This document shows, piece by piece, positions 35,213 to 44,104 of a stretch of DNA of 64,000 bases (position 1 is its first letter; every line of letters starts with the position of its first letter). Under the pieces are notes generated by a model. The model did not search any database. It was not told the origin of the DNA and saw only the letters and a program-made list of their open reading frames with translations. This DNA is from JANQIO01 sp043585095 (GTDB lineage: Bacteria; Pseudomonadota; Gammaproteobacteria; Pseudomonadales; Halieaceae): the NCBI GenBank assembly GCA_043585095.1, contig CP121321.1, positions 1,364,001 through 1,428,000 of the forward strand, in the 5' to 3' direction. Both the position numbers and the translations under genes were made by a program.

Positions 35213-36109
35213 ATGGCTTCTGTATCCCCTGTTATCGAACAGTATCTCGACGCTCTGTGGGTGGAAAAGGGGCTGGCCGACAACACACTGTCGTCTTATC
35301 GGCGTGACCTAAAACAATTTGAGTTGTGGCTCGAGGAAACCGGTCGTGGCTCGCTGCTAAACGCGGGGCCGATTGATCTGCAGGCGTATCTCGGCTGGCG
35401 GCTTGAGAAAGGCTATCAGGCTCGCTCCAGTGCCAGATTGCTTTCCTGCATGCGCAGCTTTTACCGTTACCAGCTGCGAGAAGGGCGCCTTGATGTGGAT
35501 CCCACCCTGGATATTGATGGTCCGAAGCTGGGCCGTCCGCTGCCCAAGGGCCTGACCGAAGCCGAAGTAGCGCGACTGCTGAACGCCCCGGATCTGGACA
35601 ACGCGATGGAATTTCGGGATCGCACAATGTTGGAGCTTTTGTATGCCTGTGGACTGCGCGTAAGTGAACTGGTGGGCCTGCAAATCGGCCAGCTTGGTCT
35701 CAATCAAGGGCTGGTAAGAATCATCGGCAAGGGCGGCAAGGAGCGGCTGGTACCTATGGGGGAAGAGGCACTGGAGTGGTTGCGTCGTTATCTCAATGGG
35801 TCGCGGCGAGAGCTGCTTGATAATAAGCCCAGTGATGCGGTGTTTGTAACCCGGCGGGGCGCGGCAATGACCCGGCAGGCTTTTTGGTACCGGATAAAAC
35901 TCTATGCCCGGCGAGCAGGGATTCGCTCAGCCTTATCGCCGCATACCTTACGTCATGCCTTTGCGACTCACTTGCTAAATCACGGTGCCGATTTGAGGGT
36001 GGTACAATTGCTGCTCGGTCACAGCGACCTCAGCACGACGCAGATTTACACCCATGTTGCGCAGGAGCGCATGAAATCGCTGCACGCACAGCATCACCCG
36101 AGAGGGTGA
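35213..36109 (+). CDS. xerD: Site-specific tyrosine recombinase XerD
   Basis: With XerC, XerD resolves chromosome dimers at dif. The 298-residue product has the N-terminal SAM-like DNA-binding domain and the catalytic domain with ACGLRVSELVGL (Arg), GKGGKERLVPMG (Lys), SPHTLRHAFATHLL (His-x-x-Arg), LLGHSDLSTTQIYTHV (His and nucleophile Tyr). Position between rplS and dsbC matches Pseudomonas and argues for the core recombinase rather than a phage integrase. Confidence 0.95.
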   Translation: MASVSPVIEQYLDALWVEKGLADNTLSSYRRDLKQFELWLEETGRGSLLNAGPIDLQAYLGWRLEKGYQARSSARLLSCMRSFYRYQLREGRLDVDPTLDIDGPKLGRPLPKGLTEAEVARLLNAPDLDNAMEFRDRTMLELLYACGLRVSELVGLQIGQLGLNQGLVRIIGKGGKERLVPMGEEALEWLRRYLNGSRRELLDNKPSDAVFVTRRGAAMTRQAFWYRIKLYARRAGIRSALSPHTLRHAFATHLLNHGADLRVVQLLLGHSDLSTTQIYTHVAQERMKSLHAQHHPRG

Positions 36110-36227
36110 CGCGGAACTCCACAGGCGCTTTGTACTCTGATAGCAGTGTGTTGAACCCCAACAGACAAATCGGCCCCGCGACGTCGCGGCAGGCTAAACG
36201 AAAGCAAATATTTCAGTAGGCTTAATC

Positions 36228-37043
36228 ATGAAAACCCCAGCAGTCGCGTTTTGTAATCCACGCTCGATAACCCGGCTTCCAGTGACACTGATCGCGACTC
36301 TGATAGTGGCTTTGACGTTCACGCTAGCGGGCACCCATGCCAGCGCGCAGGTCAGCCCGGATCAAGGCAAACCGTCACGGAGCGCTGAAGCAATGATAAA
36401 GGGCAAGTTGGCTCAAGCCATGCCCCAGCTCAGCATTGAGTCCGTGCAAGAGAGTGTTGCCCCCGGTTTGTATGAGGTTCGGCTTGCCGACGGCGGGCCG
36501 ACGTTGTACACCACGCCTAACGGTGATTTCTTTGTGTTGGGAGACCTGTTTGCGGTCAAGCTGGATGGACTGGTGAATTTGGCAGAACAGGAGCGCAATA
36601 TCGAACGAGCGAAGCTCATTGCGGAAGTACCCGAAACAGAGATGATTATCTTCGAGCCTGAAGGTGAAACTCTGGCTACGGTTAGCGTGTTTACCGATGT
36701 CGACTGTTTCTATTGCCAAAAGCTGCATCAGGAAGTTCCCGCCCTCAACAAAAAAGGTATTTCCGTACGTTATTTAGCGTGGCCGAGAGCCGGTGTTGGC
36801 AGTCCGGCATATCGCAAGATCGCCAGTGCCTGGTGCGCAGACAATCCACAGGATGCGATAACGCGCTTGAAAAGCAAGCAAGAGATCGAGGACAACGTTT
36901 GCCCGGGCAATCCGGTTGCGGACCAGTTTTTGCTGGGCCAGAAAGCAGGCGTTCGTGGCACGCCGGCAATTGTCTTTGAAAGTGGCGAGATGCTGCCGGG
37001 CTACGTCGCGGCCGATGAGCTTGCCGCTAGAGCTGGCCTGTAA
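36228..37043 (+). CDS. dsbC: Thiol:disulfide isomerase DsbC
   Basis: Periplasmic disulfide isomerase. The 271-residue product has an N-terminal signal segment (about 18-42, ending GTHASA), a dimerisation domain and a thioredoxin fold with CxxC at C160-C163. The motif reads CFYC rather than the common CGYC; the cis-Pro loop is VRGTPAIVF. It lies downstream of xerD, as in Pseudomonas. The hairpin at 37099-37124 may end its transcript. Confidence 0.92.
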   Translation: MKTPAVAFCNPRSITRLPVTLIATLIVALTFTLAGTHASAQVSPDQGKPSRSAEAMIKGKLAQAMPQLSIESVQESVAPGLYEVRLADGGPTLYTTPNGDFFVLGDLFAVKLDGLVNLAEQERNIERAKLIAEVPETEMIIFEPEGETLATVSVFTDVDCFYCQKLHQEVPALNKKGISVRYLAWPRAGVGSPAYRKIASAWCADNPQDAITRLKSKQEIEDNVCPGNPVADQFLLGQKAGVRGTPAIVFESGEMLPGYVAADELAARAGL

Positions 37044-37098
37044 CTCCGCTCGCCCGCGCTCGCTAGTTAACCTGACCCTGACTCGCGTTGACAGCCGC

Positions 37099-37124
37099 AG
37101 CGGGCCTCAGTAATGTGGCCCGCT
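37099..37124 (+). terminator. Hairpin after dsbC, possible terminator
   Basis: AGCGGGCC (37099-37106) and GGCCCGCT (37117-37124) form a perfect 8-bp stem with a 10-base loop. No T-run follows, so termination is only suggested. Confidence 0.4.
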
Positions 37125-37144
37125 CATTGAATTAGTGGTCCATC

Positions 37145-38335
37145 GTGGAACAGCAATTTCAGCGCATTGAGCGCCTCCCCCCATACGTCTTCAATATCAT
37201 CGGAGACCTTAAGCAGAAGGCTCGTGCCGCCGGTGAGGACATCATCGACTTTGGCATGGGCAATCCTGATCAGGCCACCCCGAAGCATATCGTCGATAAA
37301 CTTACGGAAACTGCCCAACGCGCAGATACGCATCGCTATTCCCAGTCAAAGGGCATACCGCGCTTACGACACGCTATCTGCGACTGGTACGAGCAGCGCT
37401 ATCAGGTGTCGCTCTGCCCGGAGACAGAAGCGATCGTGACGCTGGGCTCCAAGGAAGGTCTGGCGCATTTGGCTCTGGCCACCACAGGCCCCGGCGATAC
37501 CATTCTCGTGCCCAATCCGTCCTATCCGATTCACCCCTATGGCTTTGTCATATCCGGGGCGGATATACGACATGTGCCGATGCAGGATGACCAGCAGTTC
37601 TTTGAGGAACTGGAAACTGCAATCCGCAACAGTTGGCCCAAGCCAAAAATGCTGGTGTTGAACTTTCCTGGCAACCCGACAACGCACTGCGTTGAGCTGG
37701 ACTTTTTTGAGAAGGTCGTTGCGATCGCACAGGAATACCAGATTTGGGTGGTGCAGGATCTCGCTTATGCGGATCTCTGTTTTGACGGCTACGTGGCCCC
37801 CTCCATTCTTCAGGTGCCGGGCGCTAAAGACGTCGCCGTGGAGTTTTTCTCCCTGTCCAAAAGCTACAATATGCCTGGTTGGCGGGTAGGCTTTTGTTGC
37901 GGTAATCCAGAGCTGGTGGGCGCCCTGGCGCGCTTGAAGTCCTATCTGGATTACGGGATGTTCACGCCCGTACAGGTGGCAGCGATTGCGGCACTGGAAG
38001 GTGATCAATCCTGCGTCAGTGAAATATGCGCGCTGTATCAGGGTCGCCGGGACGTCCTCTGCGACGGTCTCAATGCGTCGGGCTGGCCGGTGGAGCCTCC
38101 GAAGGCAACGATGTTTGTATGGGCGCAGATCCCCGAGGCATACAGAGAGATGGGCTCGGTAGAATTTAGTAAAAAGCTGCTTGTCGATGCAAAGGTTGCG
38201 GTGTCTCCTGGCGTCGGTTTTGGAGAGTATGGCGAGGGTTATGTGAGGTTTGGTTTGATCGAAAACGAGCATCGCACCCGGCAGGCGATACGCAATATAA
38301 AACGAATGATGCGTGAGGACGGGCTGACAGCATGA
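37145..38335 (+). CDS. alaC: PLP aminotransferase, AlaC-type
   Basis: Class I aminotransferase of 396 residues resembling the alanine aminotransferase AlaC (MEQQFQRIERLPPYVFNIIG; IIDFGMGNPDQATP). The PLP lysine is K239 in FFSLSKSYNMPGWRVGF. Likely reaction: pyruvate plus glutamate to alanine plus 2-oxoglutarate, though the related LL-diaminopimelate aminotransferases cannot be fully excluded. It overlaps hom by 4 bases, linking it to the threonine genes. Confidence 0.87.
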   Translation: MEQQFQRIERLPPYVFNIIGDLKQKARAAGEDIIDFGMGNPDQATPKHIVDKLTETAQRADTHRYSQSKGIPRLRHAICDWYEQRYQVSLCPETEAIVTLGSKEGLAHLALATTGPGDTILVPNPSYPIHPYGFVISGADIRHVPMQDDQQFFEELETAIRNSWPKPKMLVLNFPGNPTTHCVELDFFEKVVAIAQEYQIWVVQDLAYADLCFDGYVAPSILQVPGAKDVAVEFFSLSKSYNMPGWRVGFCCGNPELVGALARLKSYLDYGMFTPVQVAAIAALEGDQSCVSEICALYQGRRDVLCDGLNASGWPVEPPKATMFVWAQIPEAYREMGSVEFSKKLLVDAKVAVSPGVGFGEYGEGYVRFGLIENEHRTRQAIRNIKRMMREDGLTA

Positions 38336-39639
38336 AAACGGTAACGGTCGGCATCTGTGGCCTGGGCACGGTGGGATCAGGCACATTTAAACTTCTGGCG
38401 GAGCACGCCCCAGACATTGCCGACCGATCAGGCTGTCACGTTAGCGTTGCTCGCGTCGGCGCACGTCGAGATAAGCCCGAATGTCCGACCGGCAGCGTTC
38501 CGGTGAGCCGTGATGTATTTGAGATCGCTAACGACCCTGACGTCGATATCGTTGTTGAGTTAATAGGCGGTACCGATACCGCTCTGGAGCTTGTTCAGCG
38601 CGCGATAGGTAATGGCAAGCATGTGGTAACCGCTAATAAGGCACTCATTGCCGAGTATGGTAACGCCTTGTTTGCGGAAGCGGCAGCCGCTGGCGTGAGC
38701 ATTTGCTACGAGGCCGCAGTTGCCGGCGGGATACCAATAATCAAGGCGTTGCGCGAGGGGCTGGCTGCCAACCGCGTGCAATGGCTCGCCGGAATCATCA
38801 ATGGCACCAGCAACTTCATTCTCAGCGAAATGCGCGAAAAGGGGCGGGATTTTGAGGACGTGCTGACTGAGGCGCAGGCACTGGGCTATGCAGAGGCTGA
38901 CCCGACCTTCGACGTGGAGGGAATTGATGCGGCCCACAAGCTGGTGATTCTGGCTGCCATCGCTTTCGGCATGCCATTGGAGTTCGACAAGGTCTACACG
39001 GAAGGCATATCAAAGCTGGCAACACAGGACGTCGCCTATGCCGAGGAACTGGGTTATCGCATCAAGCACCTTGGCATTGCACGGCGTGCCGAGAACGGCA
39101 TTGAGTTGCGTGTTCACCCGACGCTGGTGCCAGAGAAACTTCTGTTGGCCAATGTCAACGGCGTTAAGAATGCGGTTCTGGTGGAGGGCGACGCGGTCGG
39201 CCCAACGATGTATTACGGTGCGGGCGCCGGTGCCATGCCTACCGCTTCGGCCGTGGTAGCAGATATCGTCGATCTGGCGCGAAATATTGCTCTGGGGCAG
39301 CAACCTGCCGTTTACGATCTCGGTATTCGCCCGGAGGCGCTGGCGCGCCAGCCAGTCTTGTCAATCGAGGATGTCGAATCTGCCTGGTACCTGCGCATGA
39401 CAGCGGATGACAAGCCCGGCGTTCTGTCTGAGGTCACCGCTATCTGCGGGCGAGCTGGTGTCAGTATCGAAGCCCTGATTCAGAAGGAGCCCGCCAGCGG
39501 CGAGCAGCGCGTCACGGTCATTATCGTGACCAGTCATGCTCTGGAGCGTGATCTTGCCAGGGTTGTGGCCGAAATCGAAGCGCTGAAGGGTATTCAGGGC
39601 AATATTACGCGTATTCGCGTAGAAGGACTGGACGGCTAG
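38332..39639 (+). CDS. hom: Homoserine dehydrogenase
   Basis: Reduces aspartate semialdehyde to homoserine. The 435-residue monofunctional enzyme has the NAD(P) motif GICGLGTVGSGTF, the catalytic core (GIINGTSNFILSEM; ALGYAEADPTFDVEG) and a C-terminal ACT domain (about 350-430, PGVLSEVTAICGRAGVSIEA) for threonine feedback. It overlaps alaC and is 2 bases before thrC. Confidence 0.96.
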   Translation: MKTVTVGICGLGTVGSGTFKLLAEHAPDIADRSGCHVSVARVGARRDKPECPTGSVPVSRDVFEIANDPDVDIVVELIGGTDTALELVQRAIGNGKHVVTANKALIAEYGNALFAEAAAAGVSICYEAAVAGGIPIIKALREGLAANRVQWLAGIINGTSNFILSEMREKGRDFEDVLTEAQALGYAEADPTFDVEGIDAAHKLVILAAIAFGMPLEFDKVYTEGISKLATQDVAYAEELGYRIKHLGIARRAENGIELRVHPTLVPEKLLLANVNGVKNAVLVEGDAVGPTMYYGAGAGAMPTASAVVADIVDLARNIALGQQPAVYDLGIRPEALARQPVLSIEDVESAWYLRMTADDKPGVLSEVTAICGRAGVSIEALIQKEPASGEQRVTVIIVTSHALERDLARVVAEIEALKGIQGNITRIRVEGLDG

Positions 39640-39641
39640 CC

Positions 39642-41039
39642 ATGGAATACATCAGCACACGAGGGAGTGCGCCTACGCTCAATTTTGAGGACGTGCTTTT
39701 GACGGGCTTGGCCTCTGATGGCGGCCTCTATCTGCCAAAGACGCTGCCGCAATATTCCGCCGCTGACATAACCGCAATGCGTGAGATGGACTACCCGACG
39801 CTGGCTTTGGAGATTATTCGGCCCTTTGTCGCGGATTCGATTCCCGAAGACGATCTAAAGCCCATCATCGACGAGTGTTATGCCAGTTTTCGGCATGGTG
39901 GTGTGGCGCCTCTGCAGCAATTGGCGCCAAACCAATGGGTGCTAGAGCTGTTTCATGGGCCAACGCTAGCGTTTAAAGACTTCGCGCTGCAGTTACTCGG
40001 CCGTTTGCTGGACTACGTCCTGGAGCGACAGCACCGAAAAGTCGTCATCATGGGGGCGACGTCGGGCGATACCGGCTCTGCTGCAATCGAAGGCTGCCGT
40101 CGTTGCAGCAATATTGATATCTATATCCTGCATCCGCACCAGCGGGTGTCAGAGGTCCAGCGCCGGCAAATGACAACGGTGTTGGGCGACACCATTCATA
40201 ACATCGCACTGGAAGGCAATTTTGACGACTGCCAGGCCGCAGTAAAGGCTTCCTTCGGCGACCAGAGTTTTCTTCCCGATGGTCGCAGCCTGGTCGCTGT
40301 GAACTCCATTAACTGGGCGCGCATCATGGCGCAGATCGTCTATTACTTTTACGCAGCGGTAGCGCTGGGTGCCCCTGACAGGCCAGTATCGTTTTCCGTG
40401 CCCACGGGTAACTTTGGTGACATTTTTGCAGGCTATCTGGCCAAGCAGATGGGCTTGCCCATTGACCAACTGGTTATTGCGACAAACCGCAATGATGTAC
40501 TGCATCGCATACTCACGACAGGCAGCTACTCGAAAACGACGCTGCAGCAAACCCTGTCTCCGAGCATGGATATTACGGTCTCCAGTAATTTTGAGCGCCT
40601 GATGTTTGATCTATACCAGCGCGACGGCGCCGTTATTGCTGACATGATGCAGCGCTTTAACACCGAGGATATCGTCCTCAGTGCGTCCGCTTTGGACTCG
40701 CTGGGTGGGCTCTTTGCCAGCCGCTGCGTAACGGACGAAGAGACCTGCCAGGTTATTGCGCAGGTTTATCGCGACAGCGAGTACCTTCTTGACCCCCATT
40801 CTGCGATTGGCTATCAGGCTGCCATAAGCTGTCGGCGCGACCCTTCAATACCGATGATTACTCTGGCGACGGCGCATCCTGCCAAGTTCCCACAGGCAAT
40901 CGCCGAGTCGGGCGTGGGCATTGAAGCCGCACTGCCTGCCCATTTATCCGATCTTTTCGACCGGGAAGAGCGATTCACCGTATTACCCAACGAGCTCGCC
41001 GCGCTTCAGCAGTACATGGCGGATAACCTGGCTGCTTGA
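39642..41039 (+). CDS. thrC: Threonine synthase
   Basis: PLP enzyme converting O-phosphohomoserine to threonine. The 465-residue product carries the PLP lysine K112 in HGPTLAFKDFALQ, the phosphate loop GATSGDTGSAAIEG and SVPTGNFGDIFAG. The length is that of the bacterial class. The stop overlaps the TTG start of recJ by 4 bases. Confidence 0.96.
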   Translation: MEYISTRGSAPTLNFEDVLLTGLASDGGLYLPKTLPQYSAADITAMREMDYPTLALEIIRPFVADSIPEDDLKPIIDECYASFRHGGVAPLQQLAPNQWVLELFHGPTLAFKDFALQLLGRLLDYVLERQHRKVVIMGATSGDTGSAAIEGCRRCSNIDIYILHPHQRVSEVQRRQMTTVLGDTIHNIALEGNFDDCQAAVKASFGDQSFLPDGRSLVAVNSINWARIMAQIVYYFYAAVALGAPDRPVSFSVPTGNFGDIFAGYLAKQMGLPIDQLVIATNRNDVLHRILTTGSYSKTTLQQTLSPSMDITVSSNFERLMFDLYQRDGAVIADMMQRFNTEDIVLSASALDSLGGLFASRCVTDEETCQVIAQVYRDSEYLLDPHSAIGYQAAISCRRDPSIPMITLATAHPAKFPQAIAESGVGIEAALPAHLSDLFDREERFTVLPNELAALQQYMADNLAA

Positions 41040-42784
41040 CGCCCTTGCGCATCCTCCGCAGAGAGCGCCCCCCTCAGATTTTAAATGCGGCGAACGTGCA
41101 TCCCTTGCTTCGCGACGTGTTTGCGTCGCGGGGGATAACCGACCCCGAGGAATTGAAGCTTGGCCTGGCGCAGCTTTTACCCCCTGATGGGTTTCTGGGT
41201 CTGGGTGCAGCGGCGACCATGCTGGCCGATGCCATGCAAGCGCAGTCGCGCATACTCTTTGTCGGCGATTTTGACGCCGATGGTGCTACCAGTATCGCCG
41301 TTGGCGTATCGTTGCTGCGGGCAATGGGTGCTAAACATGTCGATTACATGGTCCCCAATCGGTTTGAGTTTGGCTACGGTCTAACACCGGAAATTGTCGA
41401 CCTGGCAGTGCAGCGTTCTCCGGACATTATCGTTACTGTAGACAATGGTATTTCCAGCCTGGATGGCGTCGCTCGGGCGAATACCCTCGGTATTAAGACC
41501 TTAATTACCGATCACCATCTGCCGGGTCCATCGCTTCCCGAGGCGGACGTGATCGTTAACCCCAATCAGCCGGGCTGCAGCTTCGCCAGCAAGAACCTGG
41601 CGGGAGTTGGCGTTATTTTCTATGTGATGTCAGCGCTGCGCAGAGTTCTACAGGAGAGGAAATGGTTTGAGCAGCAAGGGCTAACAGTTGTTTCCCTGGC
41701 ATCGGCACTGGACCTGGTCGCGCTGGGCACTGTCGCCGACGTTGTTCCTCTTGATCGGAACAATCGCATTCTGGTCCAACAGGGTTTGATGCGCATACGG
41801 GCCGGTGAAACCCGGCCGGGAATACGGGCCTTGCTGGAGGTAGCAGGGCGCTCAGCCCAGCGTCTGGTCGCCTCAGACCTCGGTTTTGGTATTGCGCCGC
41901 GACTGAATGCCGCGGGTCGTCTTGATGACATGTCCATCGGTATCGCCTGTTTACTCGCGGATGACGTGCATGAGGCGCGGTCAGCAGCCACAGAGCTGGA
42001 TAGCCTGAATACCTCGCGCCAACATATTGAAAAAACCATGCAGGAGCAGGCTCAAAGCGTGCTAGCTGAGCTGCAGCGAGAGGGCCCGGAGGCCCTGCCC
42101 AAGTGCTTGTGCCTGTATCAGCAAGGTTGGCATCAGGGTGTGGTTGGCATACTGGCAAGTCGCGTGAAGGATGCCTTTCATCGCCCGGTAATCGCCTTTG
42201 CGGATGGCGATGCAGAAATCCTGAAGGGCTCAGCGCGGTCCATTCGAGGACTGCATATTCGCGATGCGCTGGAGCGGGTTGCGACTGAGAATCCCGGCCT
42301 GATCGATAAGTTCGGTGGCCATGCGATGGCAGCAGGCCTGTCTCTGGAGCGCAGCAAGCTGGAGACGTTTAAAGCCGCTTTCGAGTCCGTGGTGAACGAG
42401 TGGCTAAGCGACGAAGACCTTCTGTCCGTGCTGTATAGCGACGGCGCCCTGGAGTCGGGCGCGCTAAGTCTTGCGGTTGCCAGTGAGCTTCGCTACGCGG
42501 CGCCCTGGGGGCAGCAGTTTCCAGAACCGGTTTTTGATGGCCGCTTTACACTGGTGCAGCAGCGCATTGTCGGCGAGCGGCATTTAAAGGTAGTGCTATC
42601 GCCCAGTGACGATGATTCGGTGTTGGTGGACGGCATTGCCTTTGGCATTGATACAGAGCGCTGGCCCGATGAGACCGTAACAGAAGTCCACATAGCCTAT
42701 CGGTTGGACTGTAATTATTTCCGCGGGGAGGAAACCCTGCAGTTGATGATCGAAGACTTACAGGTAGTCACTCGCGTCGACTAG
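41036..42784 (+). CDS. recJ: Single-stranded-DNA exonuclease RecJ
   Basis: 5'-3' ssDNA exonuclease of the RecFOR and mismatch pathways. The 582-residue product has DHH-family motifs GDFDADGATSIAVG, TVDNGIS and TDHHLPG, the DHHA1 motif GGHAMAAGLSL, and a C-terminal OB fold. The start is TTG at 41036, overlapping thrC, with the conserved N-terminus LRRERPPQILNAANVHPLL shortly after. Confidence 0.95.
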   Translation: MTPLRILRRERPPQILNAANVHPLLRDVFASRGITDPEELKLGLAQLLPPDGFLGLGAAATMLADAMQAQSRILFVGDFDADGATSIAVGVSLLRAMGAKHVDYMVPNRFEFGYGLTPEIVDLAVQRSPDIIVTVDNGISSLDGVARANTLGIKTLITDHHLPGPSLPEADVIVNPNQPGCSFASKNLAGVGVIFYVMSALRRVLQERKWFEQQGLTVVSLASALDLVALGTVADVVPLDRNNRILVQQGLMRIRAGETRPGIRALLEVAGRSAQRLVASDLGFGIAPRLNAAGRLDDMSIGIACLLADDVHEARSAATELDSLNTSRQHIEKTMQEQAQSVLAELQREGPEALPKCLCLYQQGWHQGVVGILASRVKDAFHRPVIAFADGDAEILKGSARSIRGLHIRDALERVATENPGLIDKFGGHAMAAGLSLERSKLETFKAAFESVVNEWLSDEDLLSVLYSDGALESGALSLAVASELRYAAPWGQQFPEPVFDGRFTLVQQRIVGERHLKVVLSPSDDDSVLVDGIAFGIDTERWPDETVTEVHIAYRLDCNYFRGEETLQLMIEDLQVVTRVD

Positions 42785-42897
42785 CGCATGGAAGTCCGGC
42801 TGCCGTCGAGAAGCCCTGTCCTGCCTGTCGATACACGGTACAATTTCACTATGACTTTGCGTGTTGCCATAGACCCCTACACAACGGTGTTGTCGCA

Positions 42898-43962
42898 ATG
42901 AGCGATTGCTGCCATGAGGAGACCGCTGTCGCCGATGGGCAGCGTCCGGTTGACCGCTTTCTACTGGTGGTGGCCCTCGCGGTCTCGATTTCCTATGTTT
43001 TCGGTGCTTTGCTGCCAGCTCACGGCGCAGGTGAGGGCATCAGCAACCTGATCGGCACATTCACCCACGGCGTTTTCGAGATTACAAATCAGATGTGGTG
43101 GGGGCTGGCGCTGGGAGTCGTCTTTGTTGGCTTGCTATCGCGCGTACCCCGAGATCTGGTCATGTCAGTGCTGGGTCATCGAGAAGGTTTTTCGGCGGTG
43201 CTCCGCGCCACACTGGCCGGCGTATTACTCGACCTTTGCAGCCATGGCATACTCGCCGTTGGCATGAAGCTTTACGAACGAGGTGCAACGGTGGGACAGG
43301 TCATGGCTTTCTTGCTGGCCAGCCCTTGGAATTCACTGTCCCTGACGTTGATTCTATTCAGTTTGGTTGGCGTGGGGTGGACGCTGTGTTTTATCGCACT
43401 GTCCCTGGTAATTGGCCTGATCACCGGCATGGGCTTCGATGCTTTGGTGCGCAGGCAGGTATTGCCGGAGAACCCCCATAGGCAAGGGCTGAATCCCGAC
43501 GTGTCTTTTGGTGAACGGTGGCGTGAATTTCGACACAGCTGGAGTTTTTCACTCGCCGGGACCCTCGCACTCCTTGCGGACGGGTTACACGGAGCGCGCA
43601 TCGTTATTCGCTGGGGACTGTTTGGAATATTGTTGGCAGCGGGCATACGAGCCGCGGTACCTCCCGATCAGTTTGCGCAATGGTTCGGCGCGACTGTGGC
43701 CGGGCTTTGGCTAACGCTGTTGGCGGCAACAGTTATTGAGGTGTGCTCTGAGGGCACGGTTCCGGTGGCCGCTGATTTATTGAACCGCGCTGAGGCTCCC
43801 GGCAACAGCTTCACGTTTCTAATGGCGGGAGTGTCGACGGACTACACAGAAATCATGTCTATCCGAGATACCACCGGGTCCTGGAAGCTGGCGCTGTTTC
43901 TGCCCTTACTTAGCCTGCCGCAAATTCTGCTTATCGGCTTTGTCCTGAATGGCTTCGCATAG
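42898..43962 (+). CDS. DUF318/ArsP-like permease
   Basis: Integral membrane permease of 354 residues with about eight to ten hydrophobic segments. Two related halves are visible: one with LLDLCSHGILAVGMKLYERG and LASPWNSLSLTLILFS, another with VIEVCSEGTVPVAADLLNR. Members are proposed exporters of metals, metalloids or organic arsenicals. A short Cys/His N-terminus (MSDCCHEE) could bind metal. No regulator is adjacent; the substrate is open. Confidence 0.75.
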   Translation: MSDCCHEETAVADGQRPVDRFLLVVALAVSISYVFGALLPAHGAGEGISNLIGTFTHGVFEITNQMWWGLALGVVFVGLLSRVPRDLVMSVLGHREGFSAVLRATLAGVLLDLCSHGILAVGMKLYERGATVGQVMAFLLASPWNSLSLTLILFSLVGVGWTLCFIALSLVIGLITGMGFDALVRRQVLPENPHRQGLNPDVSFGERWREFRHSWSFSLAGTLALLADGLHGARIVIRWGLFGILLAAGIRAAVPPDQFAQWFGATVAGLWLTLLAATVIEVCSEGTVPVAADLLNRAEAPGNSFTFLMAGVSTDYTEIMSIRDTTGSWKLALFLPLLSLPQILLIGFVLNGFA

Positions 43963-43991
43963 ACCTTGCCGGCGCTTTATTCGGACAGTCT

Positions 43992-44027
43992 CTCAGGCTT
44001 TTTATTGAATGGCCTTTTAAGCCTGAG
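43992..44027. repeat. Inverted repeat overlapping the prfB promoter
   Basis: CTCAGGCTT (43992-44000) and AAGCCTGAG (44019-44027) are perfect 9-base arms with an 18-base centre. The centre and right arm contain the -35 element and spacer of the candidate prfB promoter. It may be an operator or a terminator hairpin for the permease gene. Confidence 0.7.
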
Positions 44028-44034
44028 CTACAAT
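44005..44034 (+). promoter_or_regulatory. Candidate promoter of prfB-lysS
   Basis: TTGAAT (44005-44010), an 18-base spacer and TACAAT (44029-44034) lie 70 bases before prfB. Both hexamers are good partial matches. Confidence 0.45.
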
Positions 44035-44104
44035 CGCCACCGCTGCCAGTGGCCCAGGACTGCTGCAGCTTTAATACACCCGCATCACACAGTGATATAC
44101 GACA

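Noticed and set aside
35213..36109. Tyrosine recombinase as a mobile-element integrase
   Set aside because: Length, motifs and rplS-xerD-dsbC synteny identify the housekeeping XerD; no attachment repeats or cargo genes flank it.
37364..38386. 340-codon open frame on the minus strand over alaC
   Set aside because: It lies entirely antisense to a clear aminotransferase, has no recognisable motifs and is explained by GC-rich codon structure.
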